NCBI RefSeq assembly: GCF_907165205.1
Contig: NC_058196.1
Coordinates: 4,816,501 to 4,880,500, forward strand
Length of the DNA stretch: 64,000 bases
Reading direction: 5' to 3'
From: Coccinella septempunctata
Lineage: Eukaryota; Arthropoda; Insecta; Coleoptera; Coccinellidae
A program made the position numbers and the translations under genes. This document shows, piece by piece, positions 18,953 to 32,699 of this stretch (the stretch's first letter is position 1; every line of letters begins with the position of its first letter). The notes under the pieces were generated by a model. The model did not search any database, had not been told where the DNA came from, and saw only the letters and a list, made by a program, of their open reading frames with translations.

Positions 18953-19210
18953 AATAACGACAGAAACAATAAAGTGTTAATCCAATAGAGGATAAACACA
19001 TAAATCCCAGCACGATAGTGTGCGAGAAGAAAACCGACCAAGAGATGAACGGTTTATAGACAAATGCCCGGAACCAAAATTCAAGAAGCAGTAGGGTTTT
19101 TAGTGGGTCTCGAACTCAGGAGAGTGAGAAACCCCACACTTTTCCCCCTCAGGAGATGAGGGTGGTTCGTCTGTCTTGCAGATTTTCCCCCTGCTACACC
19201 AAAAAAAAAA
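18953..19210 (+). other. Jockey 3' untranslated region and poly(A) tail
   Basis: This non-coding region follows the ORF2 stop. It contains several C-runs (ttttccccctc, ttttccccctg) and ends in ctacacc followed by ten A. Sequence after the tail differs in character, so the element probably ends here. Confidence 0.7.
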
Positions 19211-19555
19211 GAAATGTGGGTGGGCCTTGAAGCTTTAAAATCATTGTTCTTTCCGGCATTCGGACATTCATTCATTCAGAGATTCAGAGATAGATTCAGA
19301 TATAGATTCAGATTGATTCGCTAAGTGTCGGGTTCAGTTTTGAATATAGACGAAAGACGAATAGACGATTCAATACTTTTAGATGTTTAGGCGATTAGAC
19401 GATCAGAGTTTTGTTTTGAAGTAAAGACGAAAATAGTCAGCAATCGGTCACAATATATTTAATATATTGGGTAGAGTGAATCCAACGTGTACATTTGTTA
19501 ATAAACTTGTAAATAGAGTTCGAGTTTTATTAACTACACCATTAAGAAGAAGGGA
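19211..19555 (+). other. Right LTR-like remnant and junction to the satellite
   Basis: It contains a gattcaga-type simple repeat (about 19276-19316), several agacga words, an AATAAA near 19500, and ends TTAACTACA at 19538. It could be the right part of an LTR that starts TGTAGG at 14304. A 17-bp purine-rich stretch (19539-19555) then leads into satellite. The satellite resumes at a different monomer phase from where it stopped at 14303 (roughly 290 bp of a unit missing), so the insertion was accompanied by a loss, or several events are stacked. Confidence 0.4.
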
Positions 19556-21112
19556 AGATTTTCAAAATTGGGTTTTTATGCTAGGATGGAAGCCTCATCA
19601 ACCCTGATTACAAAATCGTAAATCCCGAATGGATCAGACGAAAACAACAGGAGATATCGCAGATTAAAATTTGCGATTCTTGAAAATTGCCATTTCCAAG
19701 ATGGAAATCTAAACGGAGGGAGATTAGCTTTCGAGAATGCTTGCAATTAATTCAGCTTTTTCGAGAACCAATATTTTCATAACAATTCTTCAGATATTTG
19801 ACACTGTTTAGCAAAAAATCGAATTTATTATTTTTCCATTTTTCATTTTCGAGTTGAATTCTAAGAGCTCCCTGGAGTGCAATTCTCTATGGAATCATTA
19901 AATGTTTAGTTTGGTGGAATCAACAAAGTAAGTATGTATTGTACACTCCATATCCTAAGACAGTAGTAGGACACCCTGATTTTTAGGCAGAAGAGCAAAT
20001 AGTTCATTTTAGGGGGTTCTAACCCCTTGCTCATTTTTGACCAAAAAAATCGAGATTTTCAAAATTGAGTTTGTGTGCTAGGATAGAAGCCTTATCATTG
20101 CTGATTACAGAACCGTTAATCCCGAATAGATCAGACGAAAATAACAGGAGATATCGCAGATTGAAATATGCGATTTTTGAAAATTGCCATTTCCAAGATG
20201 AAAATCTAAACGGAGGGAGATAGGCTCTCGAGAATGCTTGCAGTATATTCAGCTTTTTCGAGAACCCATATTTTCATAACAATTTTTCAGATATTTGACA
20301 CTGTTTAGCAAAAAATCGAATTTATTGTTTTTTCATTTTCGAGTTGAATTCGAAGAGCTCTCTGGAGTGCAATTCACTATGGAATCATCAACTGTTTAGT
20401 TTGGTGGAATCAACAAAGTAAGTTTTGTATACTCCATATCCTAAGACAGTAGTAGGACTCTCTGATTTTTAGGCAGAGGAGCAAATAGATTAAAGAAACC
20501 GTAAATCCCGAATGCATCAGACGAAAATAACAGGAGATATCGCAGATTGAAATTTGCGATTTTTGAAAATTGCCATTTCCAAAATGAAAATCTAAACGGA
20601 GGGAGATTAGCTTTCGAGAATGCTTGCAATAGATTAAGCTTTTTCGAGAACCAATATTTTCATAACAATTTTTCAGATATTTGACACTGTTTAGCAAAAA
20701 ATCGAATTAATTATTTTTCCATTTTTCATTTTCGAGTTGAATTCGAAGAGCTCTCTGGAGTGCAATTCTCTATGGAATCATCAACTGTTTTCTTTGGTGG
20801 AATCACCAAAGTAAGTATTGTACACTCCATATCCTAAGACAGTAGTAGAACACCATAATTTTCAGGCAGAGGAGCAAATAGGTCATTTTGGGGGGGTCAA
20901 ACCCCTTGCTCGTTTTTGACCGAGAAAATCGAGATTTTCAAAATTGGGTTTTTGTGCTAGGATGGAAGCCTTATCAACGCTGATTACAAAACCGTAAATC
21001 TCAAATGGATCAGACGAAAATAACAGGAGCTATCGCAGATTGAAATTTGCGATTTTTGAAAATTGCCATTTCCAAGATGAAAATCTAAACGGAGGGAGAT
21101 AGGCTTTCAGGA

Positions 21113-21307
21113 ATGCTTGCAATAGATTCAGCGTATTCGAGAACCCATATCTTCATAACAATTTTCAGTATATCGGACAGCGTTCAGGAAAAAATCGAAT
21201 TTATTGTTTTTCCATTTTTCATTTTCGAGTTGACTTCGAGGAGATCTCTGGAGTGCAATTTTCTATGGAATCATCAACTGTTTGGTTTGGTGGAATCAAC
21301 AATGTAA
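21113..21307 (+). other. Representative 64-codon ORF carried by satellite monomers
   Basis: In most monomers an ATG opens a 64-codon frame (MLAIDSAYSRTHIF ... LVEST) that is rich in Phe, Ile and Ser and has no signal or domain I recognise. It recurs at about 493-bp steps to 63701. Some units break it: TGG to TAG at codon 46 (units near 26.5, 28.5, 29.5, 30.5, 33.4 and 35.9 kb), ATG to ACG at about 27989, ATG to ATA at about 54360. Because 493 is not a multiple of three, neighbouring copies are in different frames. The simplest reading is an open frame preserved by sequence homogeneity, not a selected gene. Confidence 0.15.
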
Positions 21308-21358
21308 GTTTTGTACACTCCATATCCTAAGACAGTAGTAGGACACCATGATTTTCAG
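21304..21358 (+). other. Representative intron-like segment of the satellite monomer
   Basis: GTAAGT (21304-21309), a branch-point-like CCTAAGAC, and ATTTTCAG (ending 21358) define a 55-bp segment with all signals of a minimal insect intron. The same arrangement is present in most monomers, occasionally with GTGAGT or GTAGGT. The TAA that ends the 64-codon ORF is inside the GTAAGT. Removing the segment would join exons but add only a few codons before another stop in the copies I checked. No evidence of transcription can be had from sequence alone. Confidence 0.3.
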
Positions 21359-24039
21359 GCAGAGGAGCTAATAAGTCATTTTGGGGGGGTCAAACCCCTT
21401 GCTCATTTTTGACCCAAAAAATCGAGATTTTCGAAATTGAGTTTTGGAGCTATAATGAAAGCCTCATCAACTCTGATTACAAAACCGTAAATCTCAAATG
21501 GATCGGACGAAAATAACAGGAGCTATCGCAGATTGAAATTTGCGATTTTTGAAAATTGCCATTTCCAAGATGAAAATCTAAACGGAGGGAGATAGGCTTT
21601 CAGGAATGCTTGCAATAGATTCAGCGTATTCGAGAACCCATATCTTCATAACAATTTTCATTATATCGGACAGTGTTCAGGAAAAAATCGAATTTATTGT
21701 TTTTCCATTTTTCATTTTCGAGTTGACTTCGAGGAGATCTCTGGAGTGCAATTTTCTATGGAATCATCAACTGTTTGGTTTGGTGGAATCAACAATGTAA
21801 GTTTTGTACACTCCATATCCTAAGATAGTAGTAGGACACCATGATTTTCAGGCAGAGGAGCTAATAAGTCATTTTGGGGGGGTCAAACCCCTTGCTCATT
21901 TTTGACCCAAAAAATCGAGATTTTCGAAATTGAGTTTTGGAGCTATAATGAAAGCCTCATCAACTCTGATTACAAAACCGTAAACCTCAAATGGATCGGA
22001 CGAAAATAACAGGAGCTATCGCAGATTGAAATTTGCGATTTTTGAAAATTGCCATTTCCAAGATGAAAATCTAAACGGAGGGAGATAGGCTTTCAGGAAT
22101 GCTTGCAATAGATTCAGCGTATTCGAGAACCCATATCTTCATAACAATTTTCAGTATATCGGACAGTGTTCAGGAAAAAATCGAATTTATTGTTTTTCCA
22201 TTTTTCATTTTCGAGTTGACTTCGAGGAGATCTCTGGAGTGCAATTTTATATGGAATCATCAACTGTTTGGTTTGGTGGAATCAACAATGTAAGTTTTGT
22301 ACACTCCATATCCTAAGACAGTAGTAGGACACCATGATTTTCAGGCAGAGGAGCTAATAAGTCATTTTGGGGGGGTCAAACCCCTTGCTCATTTTTGACC
22401 CAAAAAATCGAGATTTTGAAATTGAGTTTTGGAGCTATAATGAAAGCCTCATCAACTCTGATTACAAAACCGTAAATCTCAAATGGATCAGACGAAAATA
22501 ACAGGAGCTATCGCAGATTGAAATTTTCGATTTTTGAAAATTGCCATTTCCAAGATGAAAATCTAAACGGAGGGAGATAGGCTTTCAGGAATGCTTGCAA
22601 TAGATTCAGCGTATTCGAGAACCCATATCTTCATAACAATTTTCAGTATATCGGACAGTGTTCAGGAAAAAATCGAATTTATTGTTTTTCCATTTTTCAT
22701 TTTCGAGTTGACTTCGAGGAGATCTCTGGAGTGCAATTTTCTATGGAATCATCAACTGTTTGGTTTGGTGGAATCAACAATGTAAGTTTTGTACACTCCA
22801 TATCCTAAGACAGTAGTAGGACACCATGATTTTCAGGCAGAGGAGCTAATAAGTCATTTTGGGGGGGTCAAACCCCTTGCTCATTTTTGACCCAAAAAAT
22901 CGAGATTTTCGAAATTGAGTTTTGGAGCTATAATGAAAGCCTCATCAACTCTGATTACAAAACCGTAAATCTCAAATGAATCTGACGAAAATAACAGGAG
23001 CTATCAGAGATTGAAATTTGCGATTTTTGAAAATTGCCATTTCCAAGATGAAAATCTAAACGGAGGGAGATAGGCTTTCAGGAATGCTTGCAATAGATTC
23101 AGCGTATTCGAGAACCCATATCTTCATAACAATTTTCAGTATATCGGACAGTGTTCAGGAAAAAATCGAATTTATTGTTTTTCTATTTTTCATTTTCGAG
23201 TTGACTTCGAGGAGATCTCTGGAGTGCAATTTTCTATGGAATCATCAACTGTTTGGTTTGGTGGAATCAACAATGTAAGTTTTGTACACTCCATATCCTA
23301 AGACAGTAGTAGGACACCATGATTTTCAGGCAGAGGAGCTAATATGTCATTTTTGGAGGGTCAAACCCGAGATTTTCGAAATTGAGTTTTTGAGCTAGGA
23401 TGAAAGCCTTATCAACGCTGATTACAAAACCGTTATCCCGAATGGATCAGACGAAAATATCAGGAGATATCGCAGATTGAAATTTTAGATTTTTGAAAAT
23501 TGCCATTTCCAAGATGAAAATCTAAACGGAGGGAGATAGGCTTTCAGGAATGCTTGCAATAGATTCAGCGTATTCGAGAACCCATATCTTCATAACAATT
23601 TTTAATATATCGGACAGTGTTCAGGAAAAAATCGAATTTATTGTTTTTCCATTTTTCATTTTCGAGTTGACTTCGAAGAGCTCTCTAGAGTGCAATTCTC
23701 TATGGAATCATCAACTGTTTAGTTTGGTGGAATCAACAAAGTAAGTATTGTACACTCCATATCCTGAGACAGTAGTAGGTTACCATGATTTTCAGGCAGA
23801 GGAGCAAATAGATCATTTTGGGGGGGGTCAAACCCCTTGCTCATTTTTGACATAAAAAATCGAGATTTTCGAAATTGGGTTTTTGTGCTAGGGATGGAAG
23901 CTTTATCGACGCTGATTACAAAACCGTGAATCCCAAATGGATCAGACGAAAATAACAGGAGCTATCGCAGATTGAAATTTGCAATTTTTGAAAAATGCCA
24001 TATCCCAGATGAAAATCTAAACGGAGGGAGATAGGCTTT

Positions 24040-27000
24040 CAGGAATGCTTGCAATAGATTCAGCGTATTCGAAAACCCATATTTTCATAACAATTTTCAA
24101 TATATTGGACAGTGTTCAGGAAAAAATCGAATTTATTGTTTTTCCATTTTTCATTTTCGAGTTGACTTCGAGGAGCTCTCTGGAGTGCAATTCTCTAAGG
24201 AATCATCAACTGTTTGGTTTGGTGGAATCAACAAAGTGAGTATTGTACACTTCATATCCTATGACAGTAGTAGGACACCATCATTTTCAGGCAGAGGAGC
24301 AAATAGGTCATTTTAGGGGGGTCAAACCCCTTGCTCATTTTTGACCGAAAAAATCGAGATTTTCGAAATTGAGTTTTTGAGCTAGGATGAAAGCCTTATC
24401 AACGCTGATTACAAAACCGTTAATCTCAAATGGATCAGACGAAAATAACAGGAGCTATCGCAGATTGAAATTTGCGATTTTTGAAAATTGTCATTTCCAA
24501 GATGAAAATCTAAACGGAGGGAGATAGGCTTTCAGGAATGCTTGCAATAGATTCAGCGTATTCGAGAACCCATATCTTCATAACAATTTTCAGTATATCG
24601 AACAGTATTCAGGAAAAAATCGAATTTATTGTTTTTCCATTTTTCATTTTCGAGTTGACTTCGAGGAGCTCTCTGGAGTGCAATTCTCTATGGAATCATC
24701 AACTGTTTTCTTCGGTGAAATCAACAAAAAAAGTTTTGCACACTCCATATACTTAGACAATAGTAGGACACCATGATTTTCAGGCAGAGGAGCAAATAGG
24801 TCATTTTGGGGGGGTCAAACCCCTTGCTCATTTTTGACCGAAAAAATCGAGATTTTCAAAATTGGGTTTTGTGCTAGGGATGGAAGCTTTATCAACGCTG
24901 ATTACAAAACCGTGAATCCCAAATGGATCAGACGAAAATAACAGGAGCTATCGCAGATTGAAATTTGCGACTTTTGAAAAATGCCATTTCCAAGATGAAA
25001 ATCTAAACGGAGGGAGATTAGCTTTCGAGAATGCTTGCAATAGATTCAGCTTTTTCGAGAACCAATATTTTCATAACAATTTTTCAGATATTCGACACTG
25101 TTTAGCAAAAAATCGAATTAATTATTTTTCCATTTTTCATTTTCGAGTTGAATTCGAAGAGCTCTCTGGAGTGCAATTCTCTATGGAATCATCAACTGTT
25201 TTCTTTGGTGGAATCAACAAAGTAAGCATTGTACACTCCATATCCTAAGACAGTAGTAGAACACCATAATTTTCAGGCAGAGGAGCAAATAGGTCATTTT
25301 AGGGGGTCAAACCCCTAGCTCATTTTTGACCCAAAAAATCGGGATTTTCGAAATTGAGTTTTTGAGGTAGGATGAAAGCCTCATCAACGCTGATTACAAA
25401 ACCGTAAATCCCAAATGGATCAGACAAAAATAACAGGCGCTATCGCAGATTGAAATTCGCGATTTTTGAAAAATGACATTTTCAAGATTAAAATCTAAAC
25501 GGAGGGAGATAGGCTTTCAGGAATGCTTGCAATAGATTCAGCGTATTCGAAAACCCATATTTTCATAACAATTTTCAATATATTGGACAGTGTTCAGGAA
25601 AAAATCGAATTTATTGTTTTTCCATTTTTCATTTTCGAGTTGACTTCGAGGAGCTCTCTGGAGTGCAATTCTCTATGGAATCATCAACTGTTTGGTTTGG
25701 TGGAATCAACAAAGTAAGTATTGTACACTCCATATCCTATGACAGTAGTAGGACACCATCATTTTCAGGCAGAGGAGCAAATAGGTCATTTTAGGGGGGT
25801 CAAACCCCTTGCTCATTTTTGACCCAAAAAATCGAGTTTTTCGAAATTGAGTTTTCGAGCTAGGATGAAAGCCTTATCAACGCTGATTACAAAACCGTAT
25901 ATCTCAAATGGATCAGACGAAAATAACAGCAGCTATCGCAGATTGAAATTTGCGATTTTTGAAAATTGCCATTTCCAAGATGAAAATCTAAACGGAGGGA
26001 GATAGGCTTTCAGGAATGCTTGCAATAGATTCAGCGTATTCGAGAACCCATATCTTCATAACAGTTTTCAGTATATCGGACAGTGTTCAGGAAAAAATCG
26101 AATTTATTTTTTTTCCATTTTTCATTTTCGAGTTGACTTCGAGGAGCTCTCTGGAGTGCAATTCTCTATGGAATCATCAACTGTTTTCTTTGGTGGAATC
26201 AACAAAGTAAGTATTGTACACTCCATATCCTATGACAGTAGTAGGACACCATCATTTTCAGGCAGAGGAGCGAATAGGTCATTTTAGGGGGGTCAAACCC
26301 CTTGCTCATTTTTGACCCAAAAATCGAGATTTTCGAAATTGAGTTTTTGAGCTAGGATGAAAGCTTTATCAACGCTGATTACAAAACCGTGAATCCCAAA
26401 TGGAATAGACGAAAATAACAGGAGCTATCGCAGATTGAAATTTGCAATTTTTGAAAAATGCCATTTCCCAGATGAAAATCTAAACGGAGGGAGATAGGCT
26501 TTCAGAAATGCTTGCAATAGATTCAGCGTATTCGAAAACCCATATTTTCATAACAATTTTCAATATATTGGACAGTGTTCAGGAAAAAATCGAATTTATT
26601 GTTTTTCCATTTTTCATTTTCGAGTTGACTTCGAGGAGCTCTCTGGAGTGCAATTCTCTATAGAATCATCAACTGTTTGGTATGGTGGAATCAACAAAGT
26701 AAGTATTGTACACTTCATATCCTAAGACAGTAGTAGGACACCACCATTTTCAGGCAGAGGAGCAAATAGGTCATTTAAGGGGGGGTCAAACCCCTTGCTC
26801 ATTTTTGACCCAAAAAATCGAGATTTTCGAAATTGAGTTTTTGAGCTAGGATGAAAGCCTTATCAACTCTGATTACAAAACCGTAAATCTCGAATGGATC
26901 AGACGAAAATAACAGGAGCTATCGCAGATTGAAATTTGCGATTTTTGAAAAATGCCATTTCCAAGATGAAAATCTAAACGGAGGGAGATAGGCTTTCAGG

Positions 27001-29170
27001 AATGCTTGCAATAGATTCAGCGTATTCGAAAACCCATATTTTCATAACAATTTTCAATATATTGGACAGTGTTCAGGAAAAAATCGAATTTATTGTTTTT
27101 CCATTTTTCATTTTCGAGTTGACTTCGAGGAGCTCTCTGGAGTGCAATTCTCTATGGAATCATCAACTGTTTGGTTTGGTGGAATCAACAAAGTAAGTAT
27201 TGTACACTCCATATCCTATGACAGTAGTAGGACACCATCATTTTCAGGCAGAGGAGCAAATAGGTCATTTTAGGGGGGTCAAACCACTTGCTCATTTTTG
27301 ACCGAAAAAATCGAGATTTTCAAAATTGGGTTTTGTGCTAGGGATGGAAACTTTATCAACGCTGATTACAAAACCGTATATCTCAAATGGATCAGACGAA
27401 AATAACAGGAGCTTTCGCAGATTGAAATTTGCGATTTTTGAAAATTGCCATTTCCAAGATGAAAATCTAAACGGAGGGAGATAGGCTTTCAGGAATGCTT
27501 GCAATAGATTCAGCGTATTCGAGAACCCATATCTTCATAACAATTTTCAGTATATCGGACAGTGTTCAGGAAAAAATCGAATTTATTTTTTTTCCATTTT
27601 TCATTTTCGAGTTGACTTCGAGGAGCTCTCTGGAGTGCAATTCTCTATGGAATCATCAACTGTTTTCTTTGGTGGAATCAACAAAGTAAGTATTGTACAC
27701 TTCATATCCTAAGACAGTAGTAGGACACCACCATTTTCAGGCAGAGGAGCAAATAGGTCATTTAAGGGGGGGTCAAACCCCTTGCTCATTTTTGACCCAA
27801 AAAATCGAGATTTTCGAAATTGAGTTTTTGAGCTAGGATGAAAGCCTTATCAACTCTGATTACAAAACCGTAAATCTCGAATGGATCAGACGAAAATAAC
27901 AGGAGCTATCGCAGATTGAAATTTGCGATTTTTGAAAAATGCCATTTCCAAGATGAAAATCTAAACGGAGGGAGATAGGCTTTCAGGAACGCTTGCAATA
28001 GATTCAGCGTATTCGAAAACCCATATTTTCATAACAATTTTCAATATATTGGACAGTGTTCAGGAAAAAATCGAATTTATTGTTTTTCCATTTTTCATTT
28101 TCGAGTTGACTTCGAGGAGCTCTCTGGAGTGCAATTCTCTATGGAATCATCAACTGTTTGGTTTGGTGGAATCAACAAAGTAAGTATTGTATACTCCATA
28201 TCCTATGACAGTAGTTGGACACCATCATTTTCAGGCAGAGGAGCAAATAGGTCATTTTAGGGGGGTCAAACCCCTTACTCATTTTTGACCCAAAAAATCG
28301 ACATTTTCGAAATTGAGTTTTCGTGCTAGGGATGGAAGCTTTATCAACGCTGATTACAAAACCGTGAATCCCAAATGGAATAGACGAAAATAACAGGAGC
28401 TATCGCAGATTGAAATTTGCAATTTTTGAAAAATGCCATTTCCCAGATGAAAATCTAAACGGAGGGAGATAGGCTTTCAGAAATGCTTGCAATAGATTCA
28501 GCGTATTCGAAAACCCATATTTTCATAACAATTTTCAATATATTGGAGAGTGTTCAGGAAAAAATCGAATTTATTGTTTTTCCATTTTTCATTTTCGAGT
28601 TGACTTCGAGGAGCTCTCTGGAGTGCAATTCTCTATAGAATCATCAACTGTTTGGTTTGGTGGAATCAACAAAGTAAGTATTGTACACTTCATATCCTAA
28701 GACAGTAGTAGGACACCATCATTTTCAGGCAGAGGAGCAAATAGGTCATTTAAGGGGGGGTCAAACCCCTTGCTCATTTTTGACCCAAAAAATCGAGATT
28801 TTCGAAATTGAGTTTTTGAGCTAGGATGAAAGCCTTATCAACTCTGATTACAAAACCGTAAATCTCGAATGGATCAGACGAAAATAACAGGAGCTATCGC
28901 AGATTGAAATTTGCGATTTTTGAAAAATGCCATTTCCAAGATGAAAATCTAAACGGAGGGAGATAGGCTTTCAGGAATGCTTGCAATAGATTCAGCGTAT
29001 TCAAAAACCCATATTTTCATAACAATTTTCAATATATTGGACAGTGTTCAGGAAAAAATCGAATTTATTGTATTTCCATTTTTCATTTTCGAGTTGACTT
29101 CGAGGAGCTCTCTGGAGTGCAATTCTCTATGGAATCATCAACTGTTTGGTTTGGTGGAATCAAAAAAGTA
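24040..29170 (+). repeat. Higher-order repeat of three monomers (~1,479 bp)
   Basis: The variant unit with gcgtattcgaaaacccatatt and GGTTTGGTGG occurs at 24045, 25523 and 27002 (spacing 1478, 1479). The unit with a T8 run (tttattttttttccat) occurs at 26016 and 27495 (1479). The pattern then slips: another copy of the first variant is at 28977. Confidence 0.75.
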
Positions 29171-32100
29171 AGTATTGTACACTCCATATCCTATGACAGT
29201 AGTAGGACACCATCATTTTCAGGCAGAGGAGCAAATAGGTCATTTTAGGGGGGTCAAACCCCTTGCTCATTTTTGACCCAAAAAATCGAGATTTTCGAAA
29301 TTGAGTTTTCGAGCTAGGATGAAAGCCTTATCAACGCTGATTACAAAACCGTAAATCTCAAATGGATCAGACGAAAATAACAGGAGCTATCGCAGATTGA
29401 AATTTGCGATTTTTGAAAATTGCCATTTCCAAGATGAAAATCTAAACGGAGGGAGATAGGCTTTCAGGAATGCTTGCAATAGATTCAGCGTATTCGAGAA
29501 CCCATATCTTCATAACAATTTTCAGTATATCGGACAGTGTTCAGGAAAAAATCGAATTTATTGTTTTTCCATTTTTCATTTTCGAGTTGACTTCGAGGAG
29601 CTCTCTGGAGTGCAATTCTCTATAGAATCATCAACTGTTTGGTTTGGTGGAATCAACAAAGTAAGTATTGTACACTCCATATCCTAAGACAGTAGTAGGA
29701 CACCATCATTTTCAGGCAGAGGAGCGAATAGGTCATTTTAGGGGGGTCAAACCCCTTGCTCATTTTTGACCCAAAAATCGAGATTTTCGAAATTGAGTTT
29801 TTGAGCTAGGATGAAAGCCTTATCAACGCTGATTACAAAACCGTAAATCTCGAATGGATCAGACGAAAATAACAGGAGCTATCGCAGATTGAAATTTGCG
29901 ATTTTTGAAAAATGCCATTTCCAAGATGAAAATCTAAACGGAGGGAGATTAGCTTTCCAGAATGCTTGCAATAGATTCAGCTTTTTCGAGAACCAATATT
30001 TTTATAACAATTTTTCAGATATTTGACACTGTTTAGCAAAAAATCGAATTAATTATTTTTCCATTTTTCATTTTCGAGTTGAATTCGAAGAGCTCTCTGG
30101 AGTGCAATTCTCTATGGAATCATCAACTGTTTTCTTTGGTGGAATCAACAAAGTAAGTATTGTACACTCCATATCCTATGACAGTAGTAGGACACCATCA
30201 TTTTCAGGCAGAGGAGCAAATAGGTCATTTTAGGGGGGTCAAACCCCTTGCTCATTTTTGACCCAAAAAATCGAGATTTTCGAAATTGAGTTTTCGAGCT
30301 AGGATGAAAGCCTTATCAACGCTGATTACAAAACCGTAAATCTCAAATGGATCAGACGAAAATAACAGGAGCTATCGCAGATTGAAATTTGCGATTTTTG
30401 AAAATTGCCATTTCCAAGATGAAAATCTAAACGGAGGGAGATAGGCTTTCAGGAATGCTTGCAATAGATTCAGCGTATTCGAGAACCCATATCTTCATAA
30501 CAATTTTCAGTATATCGGACAGTGTTCAGGAAAAAATCGAATTTATTGTTTTTCCATTTTTCATTTTCGAGTTGACTTCGAGGAGCTCTCTGGAGTGCAA
30601 TTCTCTATAGAATCATCAACTGTTTGGTTTGGTGGAATCAACAAAGTAAGTATTGTACACTCCATATCCTAAGACAGTAGTAGGACACCATCATTTTCAG
30701 GCAGAGGAGCGAATAGGTCATTTTAGGGGGGTCAAACCCCTTGCTCATTTTTGACCCAAAAATCGAGATTTTCGAAATTGAGTTTTTGAGCTAGGATGAA
30801 AGCCTTATCAACGCTGATTACAAAACCGTAAATCTCGAATGGATCAGACGAAAATAACAGGAGCTATCGCAGATTGAAATTTGCGATTTTTGAAAAATGC
30901 CATTTCCAAGATGAAAATCTAAACGGAGGGAGATTAGCTTTCCAGAATGCTTGCAATAGATTCAGCTTTTTCGAGAAACAATATTTTTATAACAATTTTT
31001 CAGATATTTGACACTGTTTAGCAAAAAATCGAATTAATTATTTTTCCATTTTTCATTTTCGAGTTGACTTCGAGGAGCTCTCTGGAGTGCAGGTCTCTAT
31101 AGAATCATCAACTGTTTGGTTTGGTGGAATCAACAAAGTAAGTATTGTACACTCCATATCCTAAGACAGTAGTAGGACACCATCATTTTCAGGCAGAGGA
31201 GCGAATAGGTCATTTTAGGGGGGTCAAACCCCTTGCTCATTTTTGACCCAAAAATCGAGATTTTCGAAATTGAGTTTTTGAGCTAGGATGAAAGCCTTAT
31301 CAACGCTGATTACAAAACCGTAAATCTCGAATGGATCAGACGAAAATAACAGGAGCTATCGCAGATTGAAATTTGCGATTTTTGAAAAATGCCATTTCCA
31401 AGATGAAAATCTAAACGGAGGGAGATTAGCTTTCCAGAATGCTTGCAATAGATTCAGCTTTTTCGAGAACCAATATTTTTATAACAATTTTTCAGATATT
31501 TGACACTGTTTAGCAAAAAATCGAATTAATTATTTTTCCATTTTTCATTTTCGAGTTGAATTCGAAGAGCTCTCTGGAGTGCAATTCTCTATGGAATCAT
31601 CAACTGTTTTCTTTGGTGGAATCAACAAAGTAAGTATTGTACACTCCATATCCTATGACAGTAGTAGGACACCATCATTTTCAGGCAGAGGAGCATATAG
31701 GTCATTTTAGGGGGGTCAAACCCCTTGCTCATTTTTGACCCAAAAAATCTAGATTTTCGAAATTGAGTTTTTGAGCTAGGATGAAAGCCTTATCAACGCT
31801 GATTACAAAACCGTAAATCTCAAATGGATCAGACGAAAATAACAGGAGCTATCGCAGATTGAAATTTGCGATTTTTGAAAATTGCCATTTCCAAGATGAA
31901 AATCTAAACGGAGGGAGAGAGGCTTTCAGGAATGCTTGCAATAGATTCAGCGTATTCGAGAACCCATATCTTCATAACAATTTTCAGTATATCGGACAGT
32001 GTTCAGGAAAAAATCGAATTTATTGTTTTTCCATTTTTCATTTTCGAGTTGAATTCGAAGAGCTCTCTGGAGTGCAATTCTCTATGGAATCATCAACTGG

Positions 32101-32699
32101 TTTCTTTGGTGGAATCAACAAAGTAAGTATTGTACACTCCATAACCTATGACAGTAGTAGGACACCATCATTTTCAGGCAGAGGAGCAAATATGTCATTT
32201 TAGGGGGGTCAAACCCCTTGCTCATTTTTGACCCAAAAAATCGAGATTTCCGAAATTGAGTTTTTGAGCTAGATGAAAGCCTTATCAACGCTGATTACAA
32301 AACCGTAAATCTCGAATTGATCAGACGAAAATAACAGGAGCTATCGCAGATTGAAATTTGCGATTTTTGAAAAATGCCATTTCCAAGATGAAAATCTAAA
32401 CGGAGGGAGATTAGCTTTCGAGAATGATTGCAATAGATTCAGCTTTTTCGAGAACCAATATTTTCATAACAATTTTTCAGATATTTGACACTGTTTAGCA
32501 AAAAATCGAATTAATTATTTTTCCATTTTTCATTTTCGAGTTGAATTCGAAGAGCTCTCTGGAGTGCAATTCTCTATGGAATCATCAACTGTTTTCTTTG
32601 GTGGAATCAACAAAGTAAGTATTGTACACTCCATATCCTAAGACAGTAGTAGAACACCATAATTTTCAGGCAGAGGAGCAAATAGGTCATTTTAGGGGG

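Larger units (their letters stand above)
14481..19210 (+). mobile_element. Jockey-clade non-LTR retrotransposon
   Basis: Two ORFs in order (ORF1 with three zinc knuckles, ORF2 with APE endonuclease and reverse transcriptase) followed by a short 3' region and ten consecutive A (19201-19210) define a LINE of the Jockey clade. The left boundary is not fixed by sequence: I could not find a matching target duplication after the poly(A) and before the leader. It is near full length, because ORF1 is complete at its N-terminus, but it is damaged by one frameshift in each ORF. Confidence 0.85.
21060..23330 (+). repeat. Run of five near-identical satellite monomers
   Basis: Units starting at 21113, 21606, 22099, 22591 and 23084 share the variants gaggagatctctgg and ttttctatgg, and aacaatgtaag in place of the usual aacaaagtaag. 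They differ from one another at only a few positions, indicating a recent local expansion of one unit. Confidence 0.85.

Noticed and set aside
19081..19275. Minus-strand 64-codon frame over the Jockey tail
   Set aside because: It spans the poly(A) and the element boundary and has no motif.
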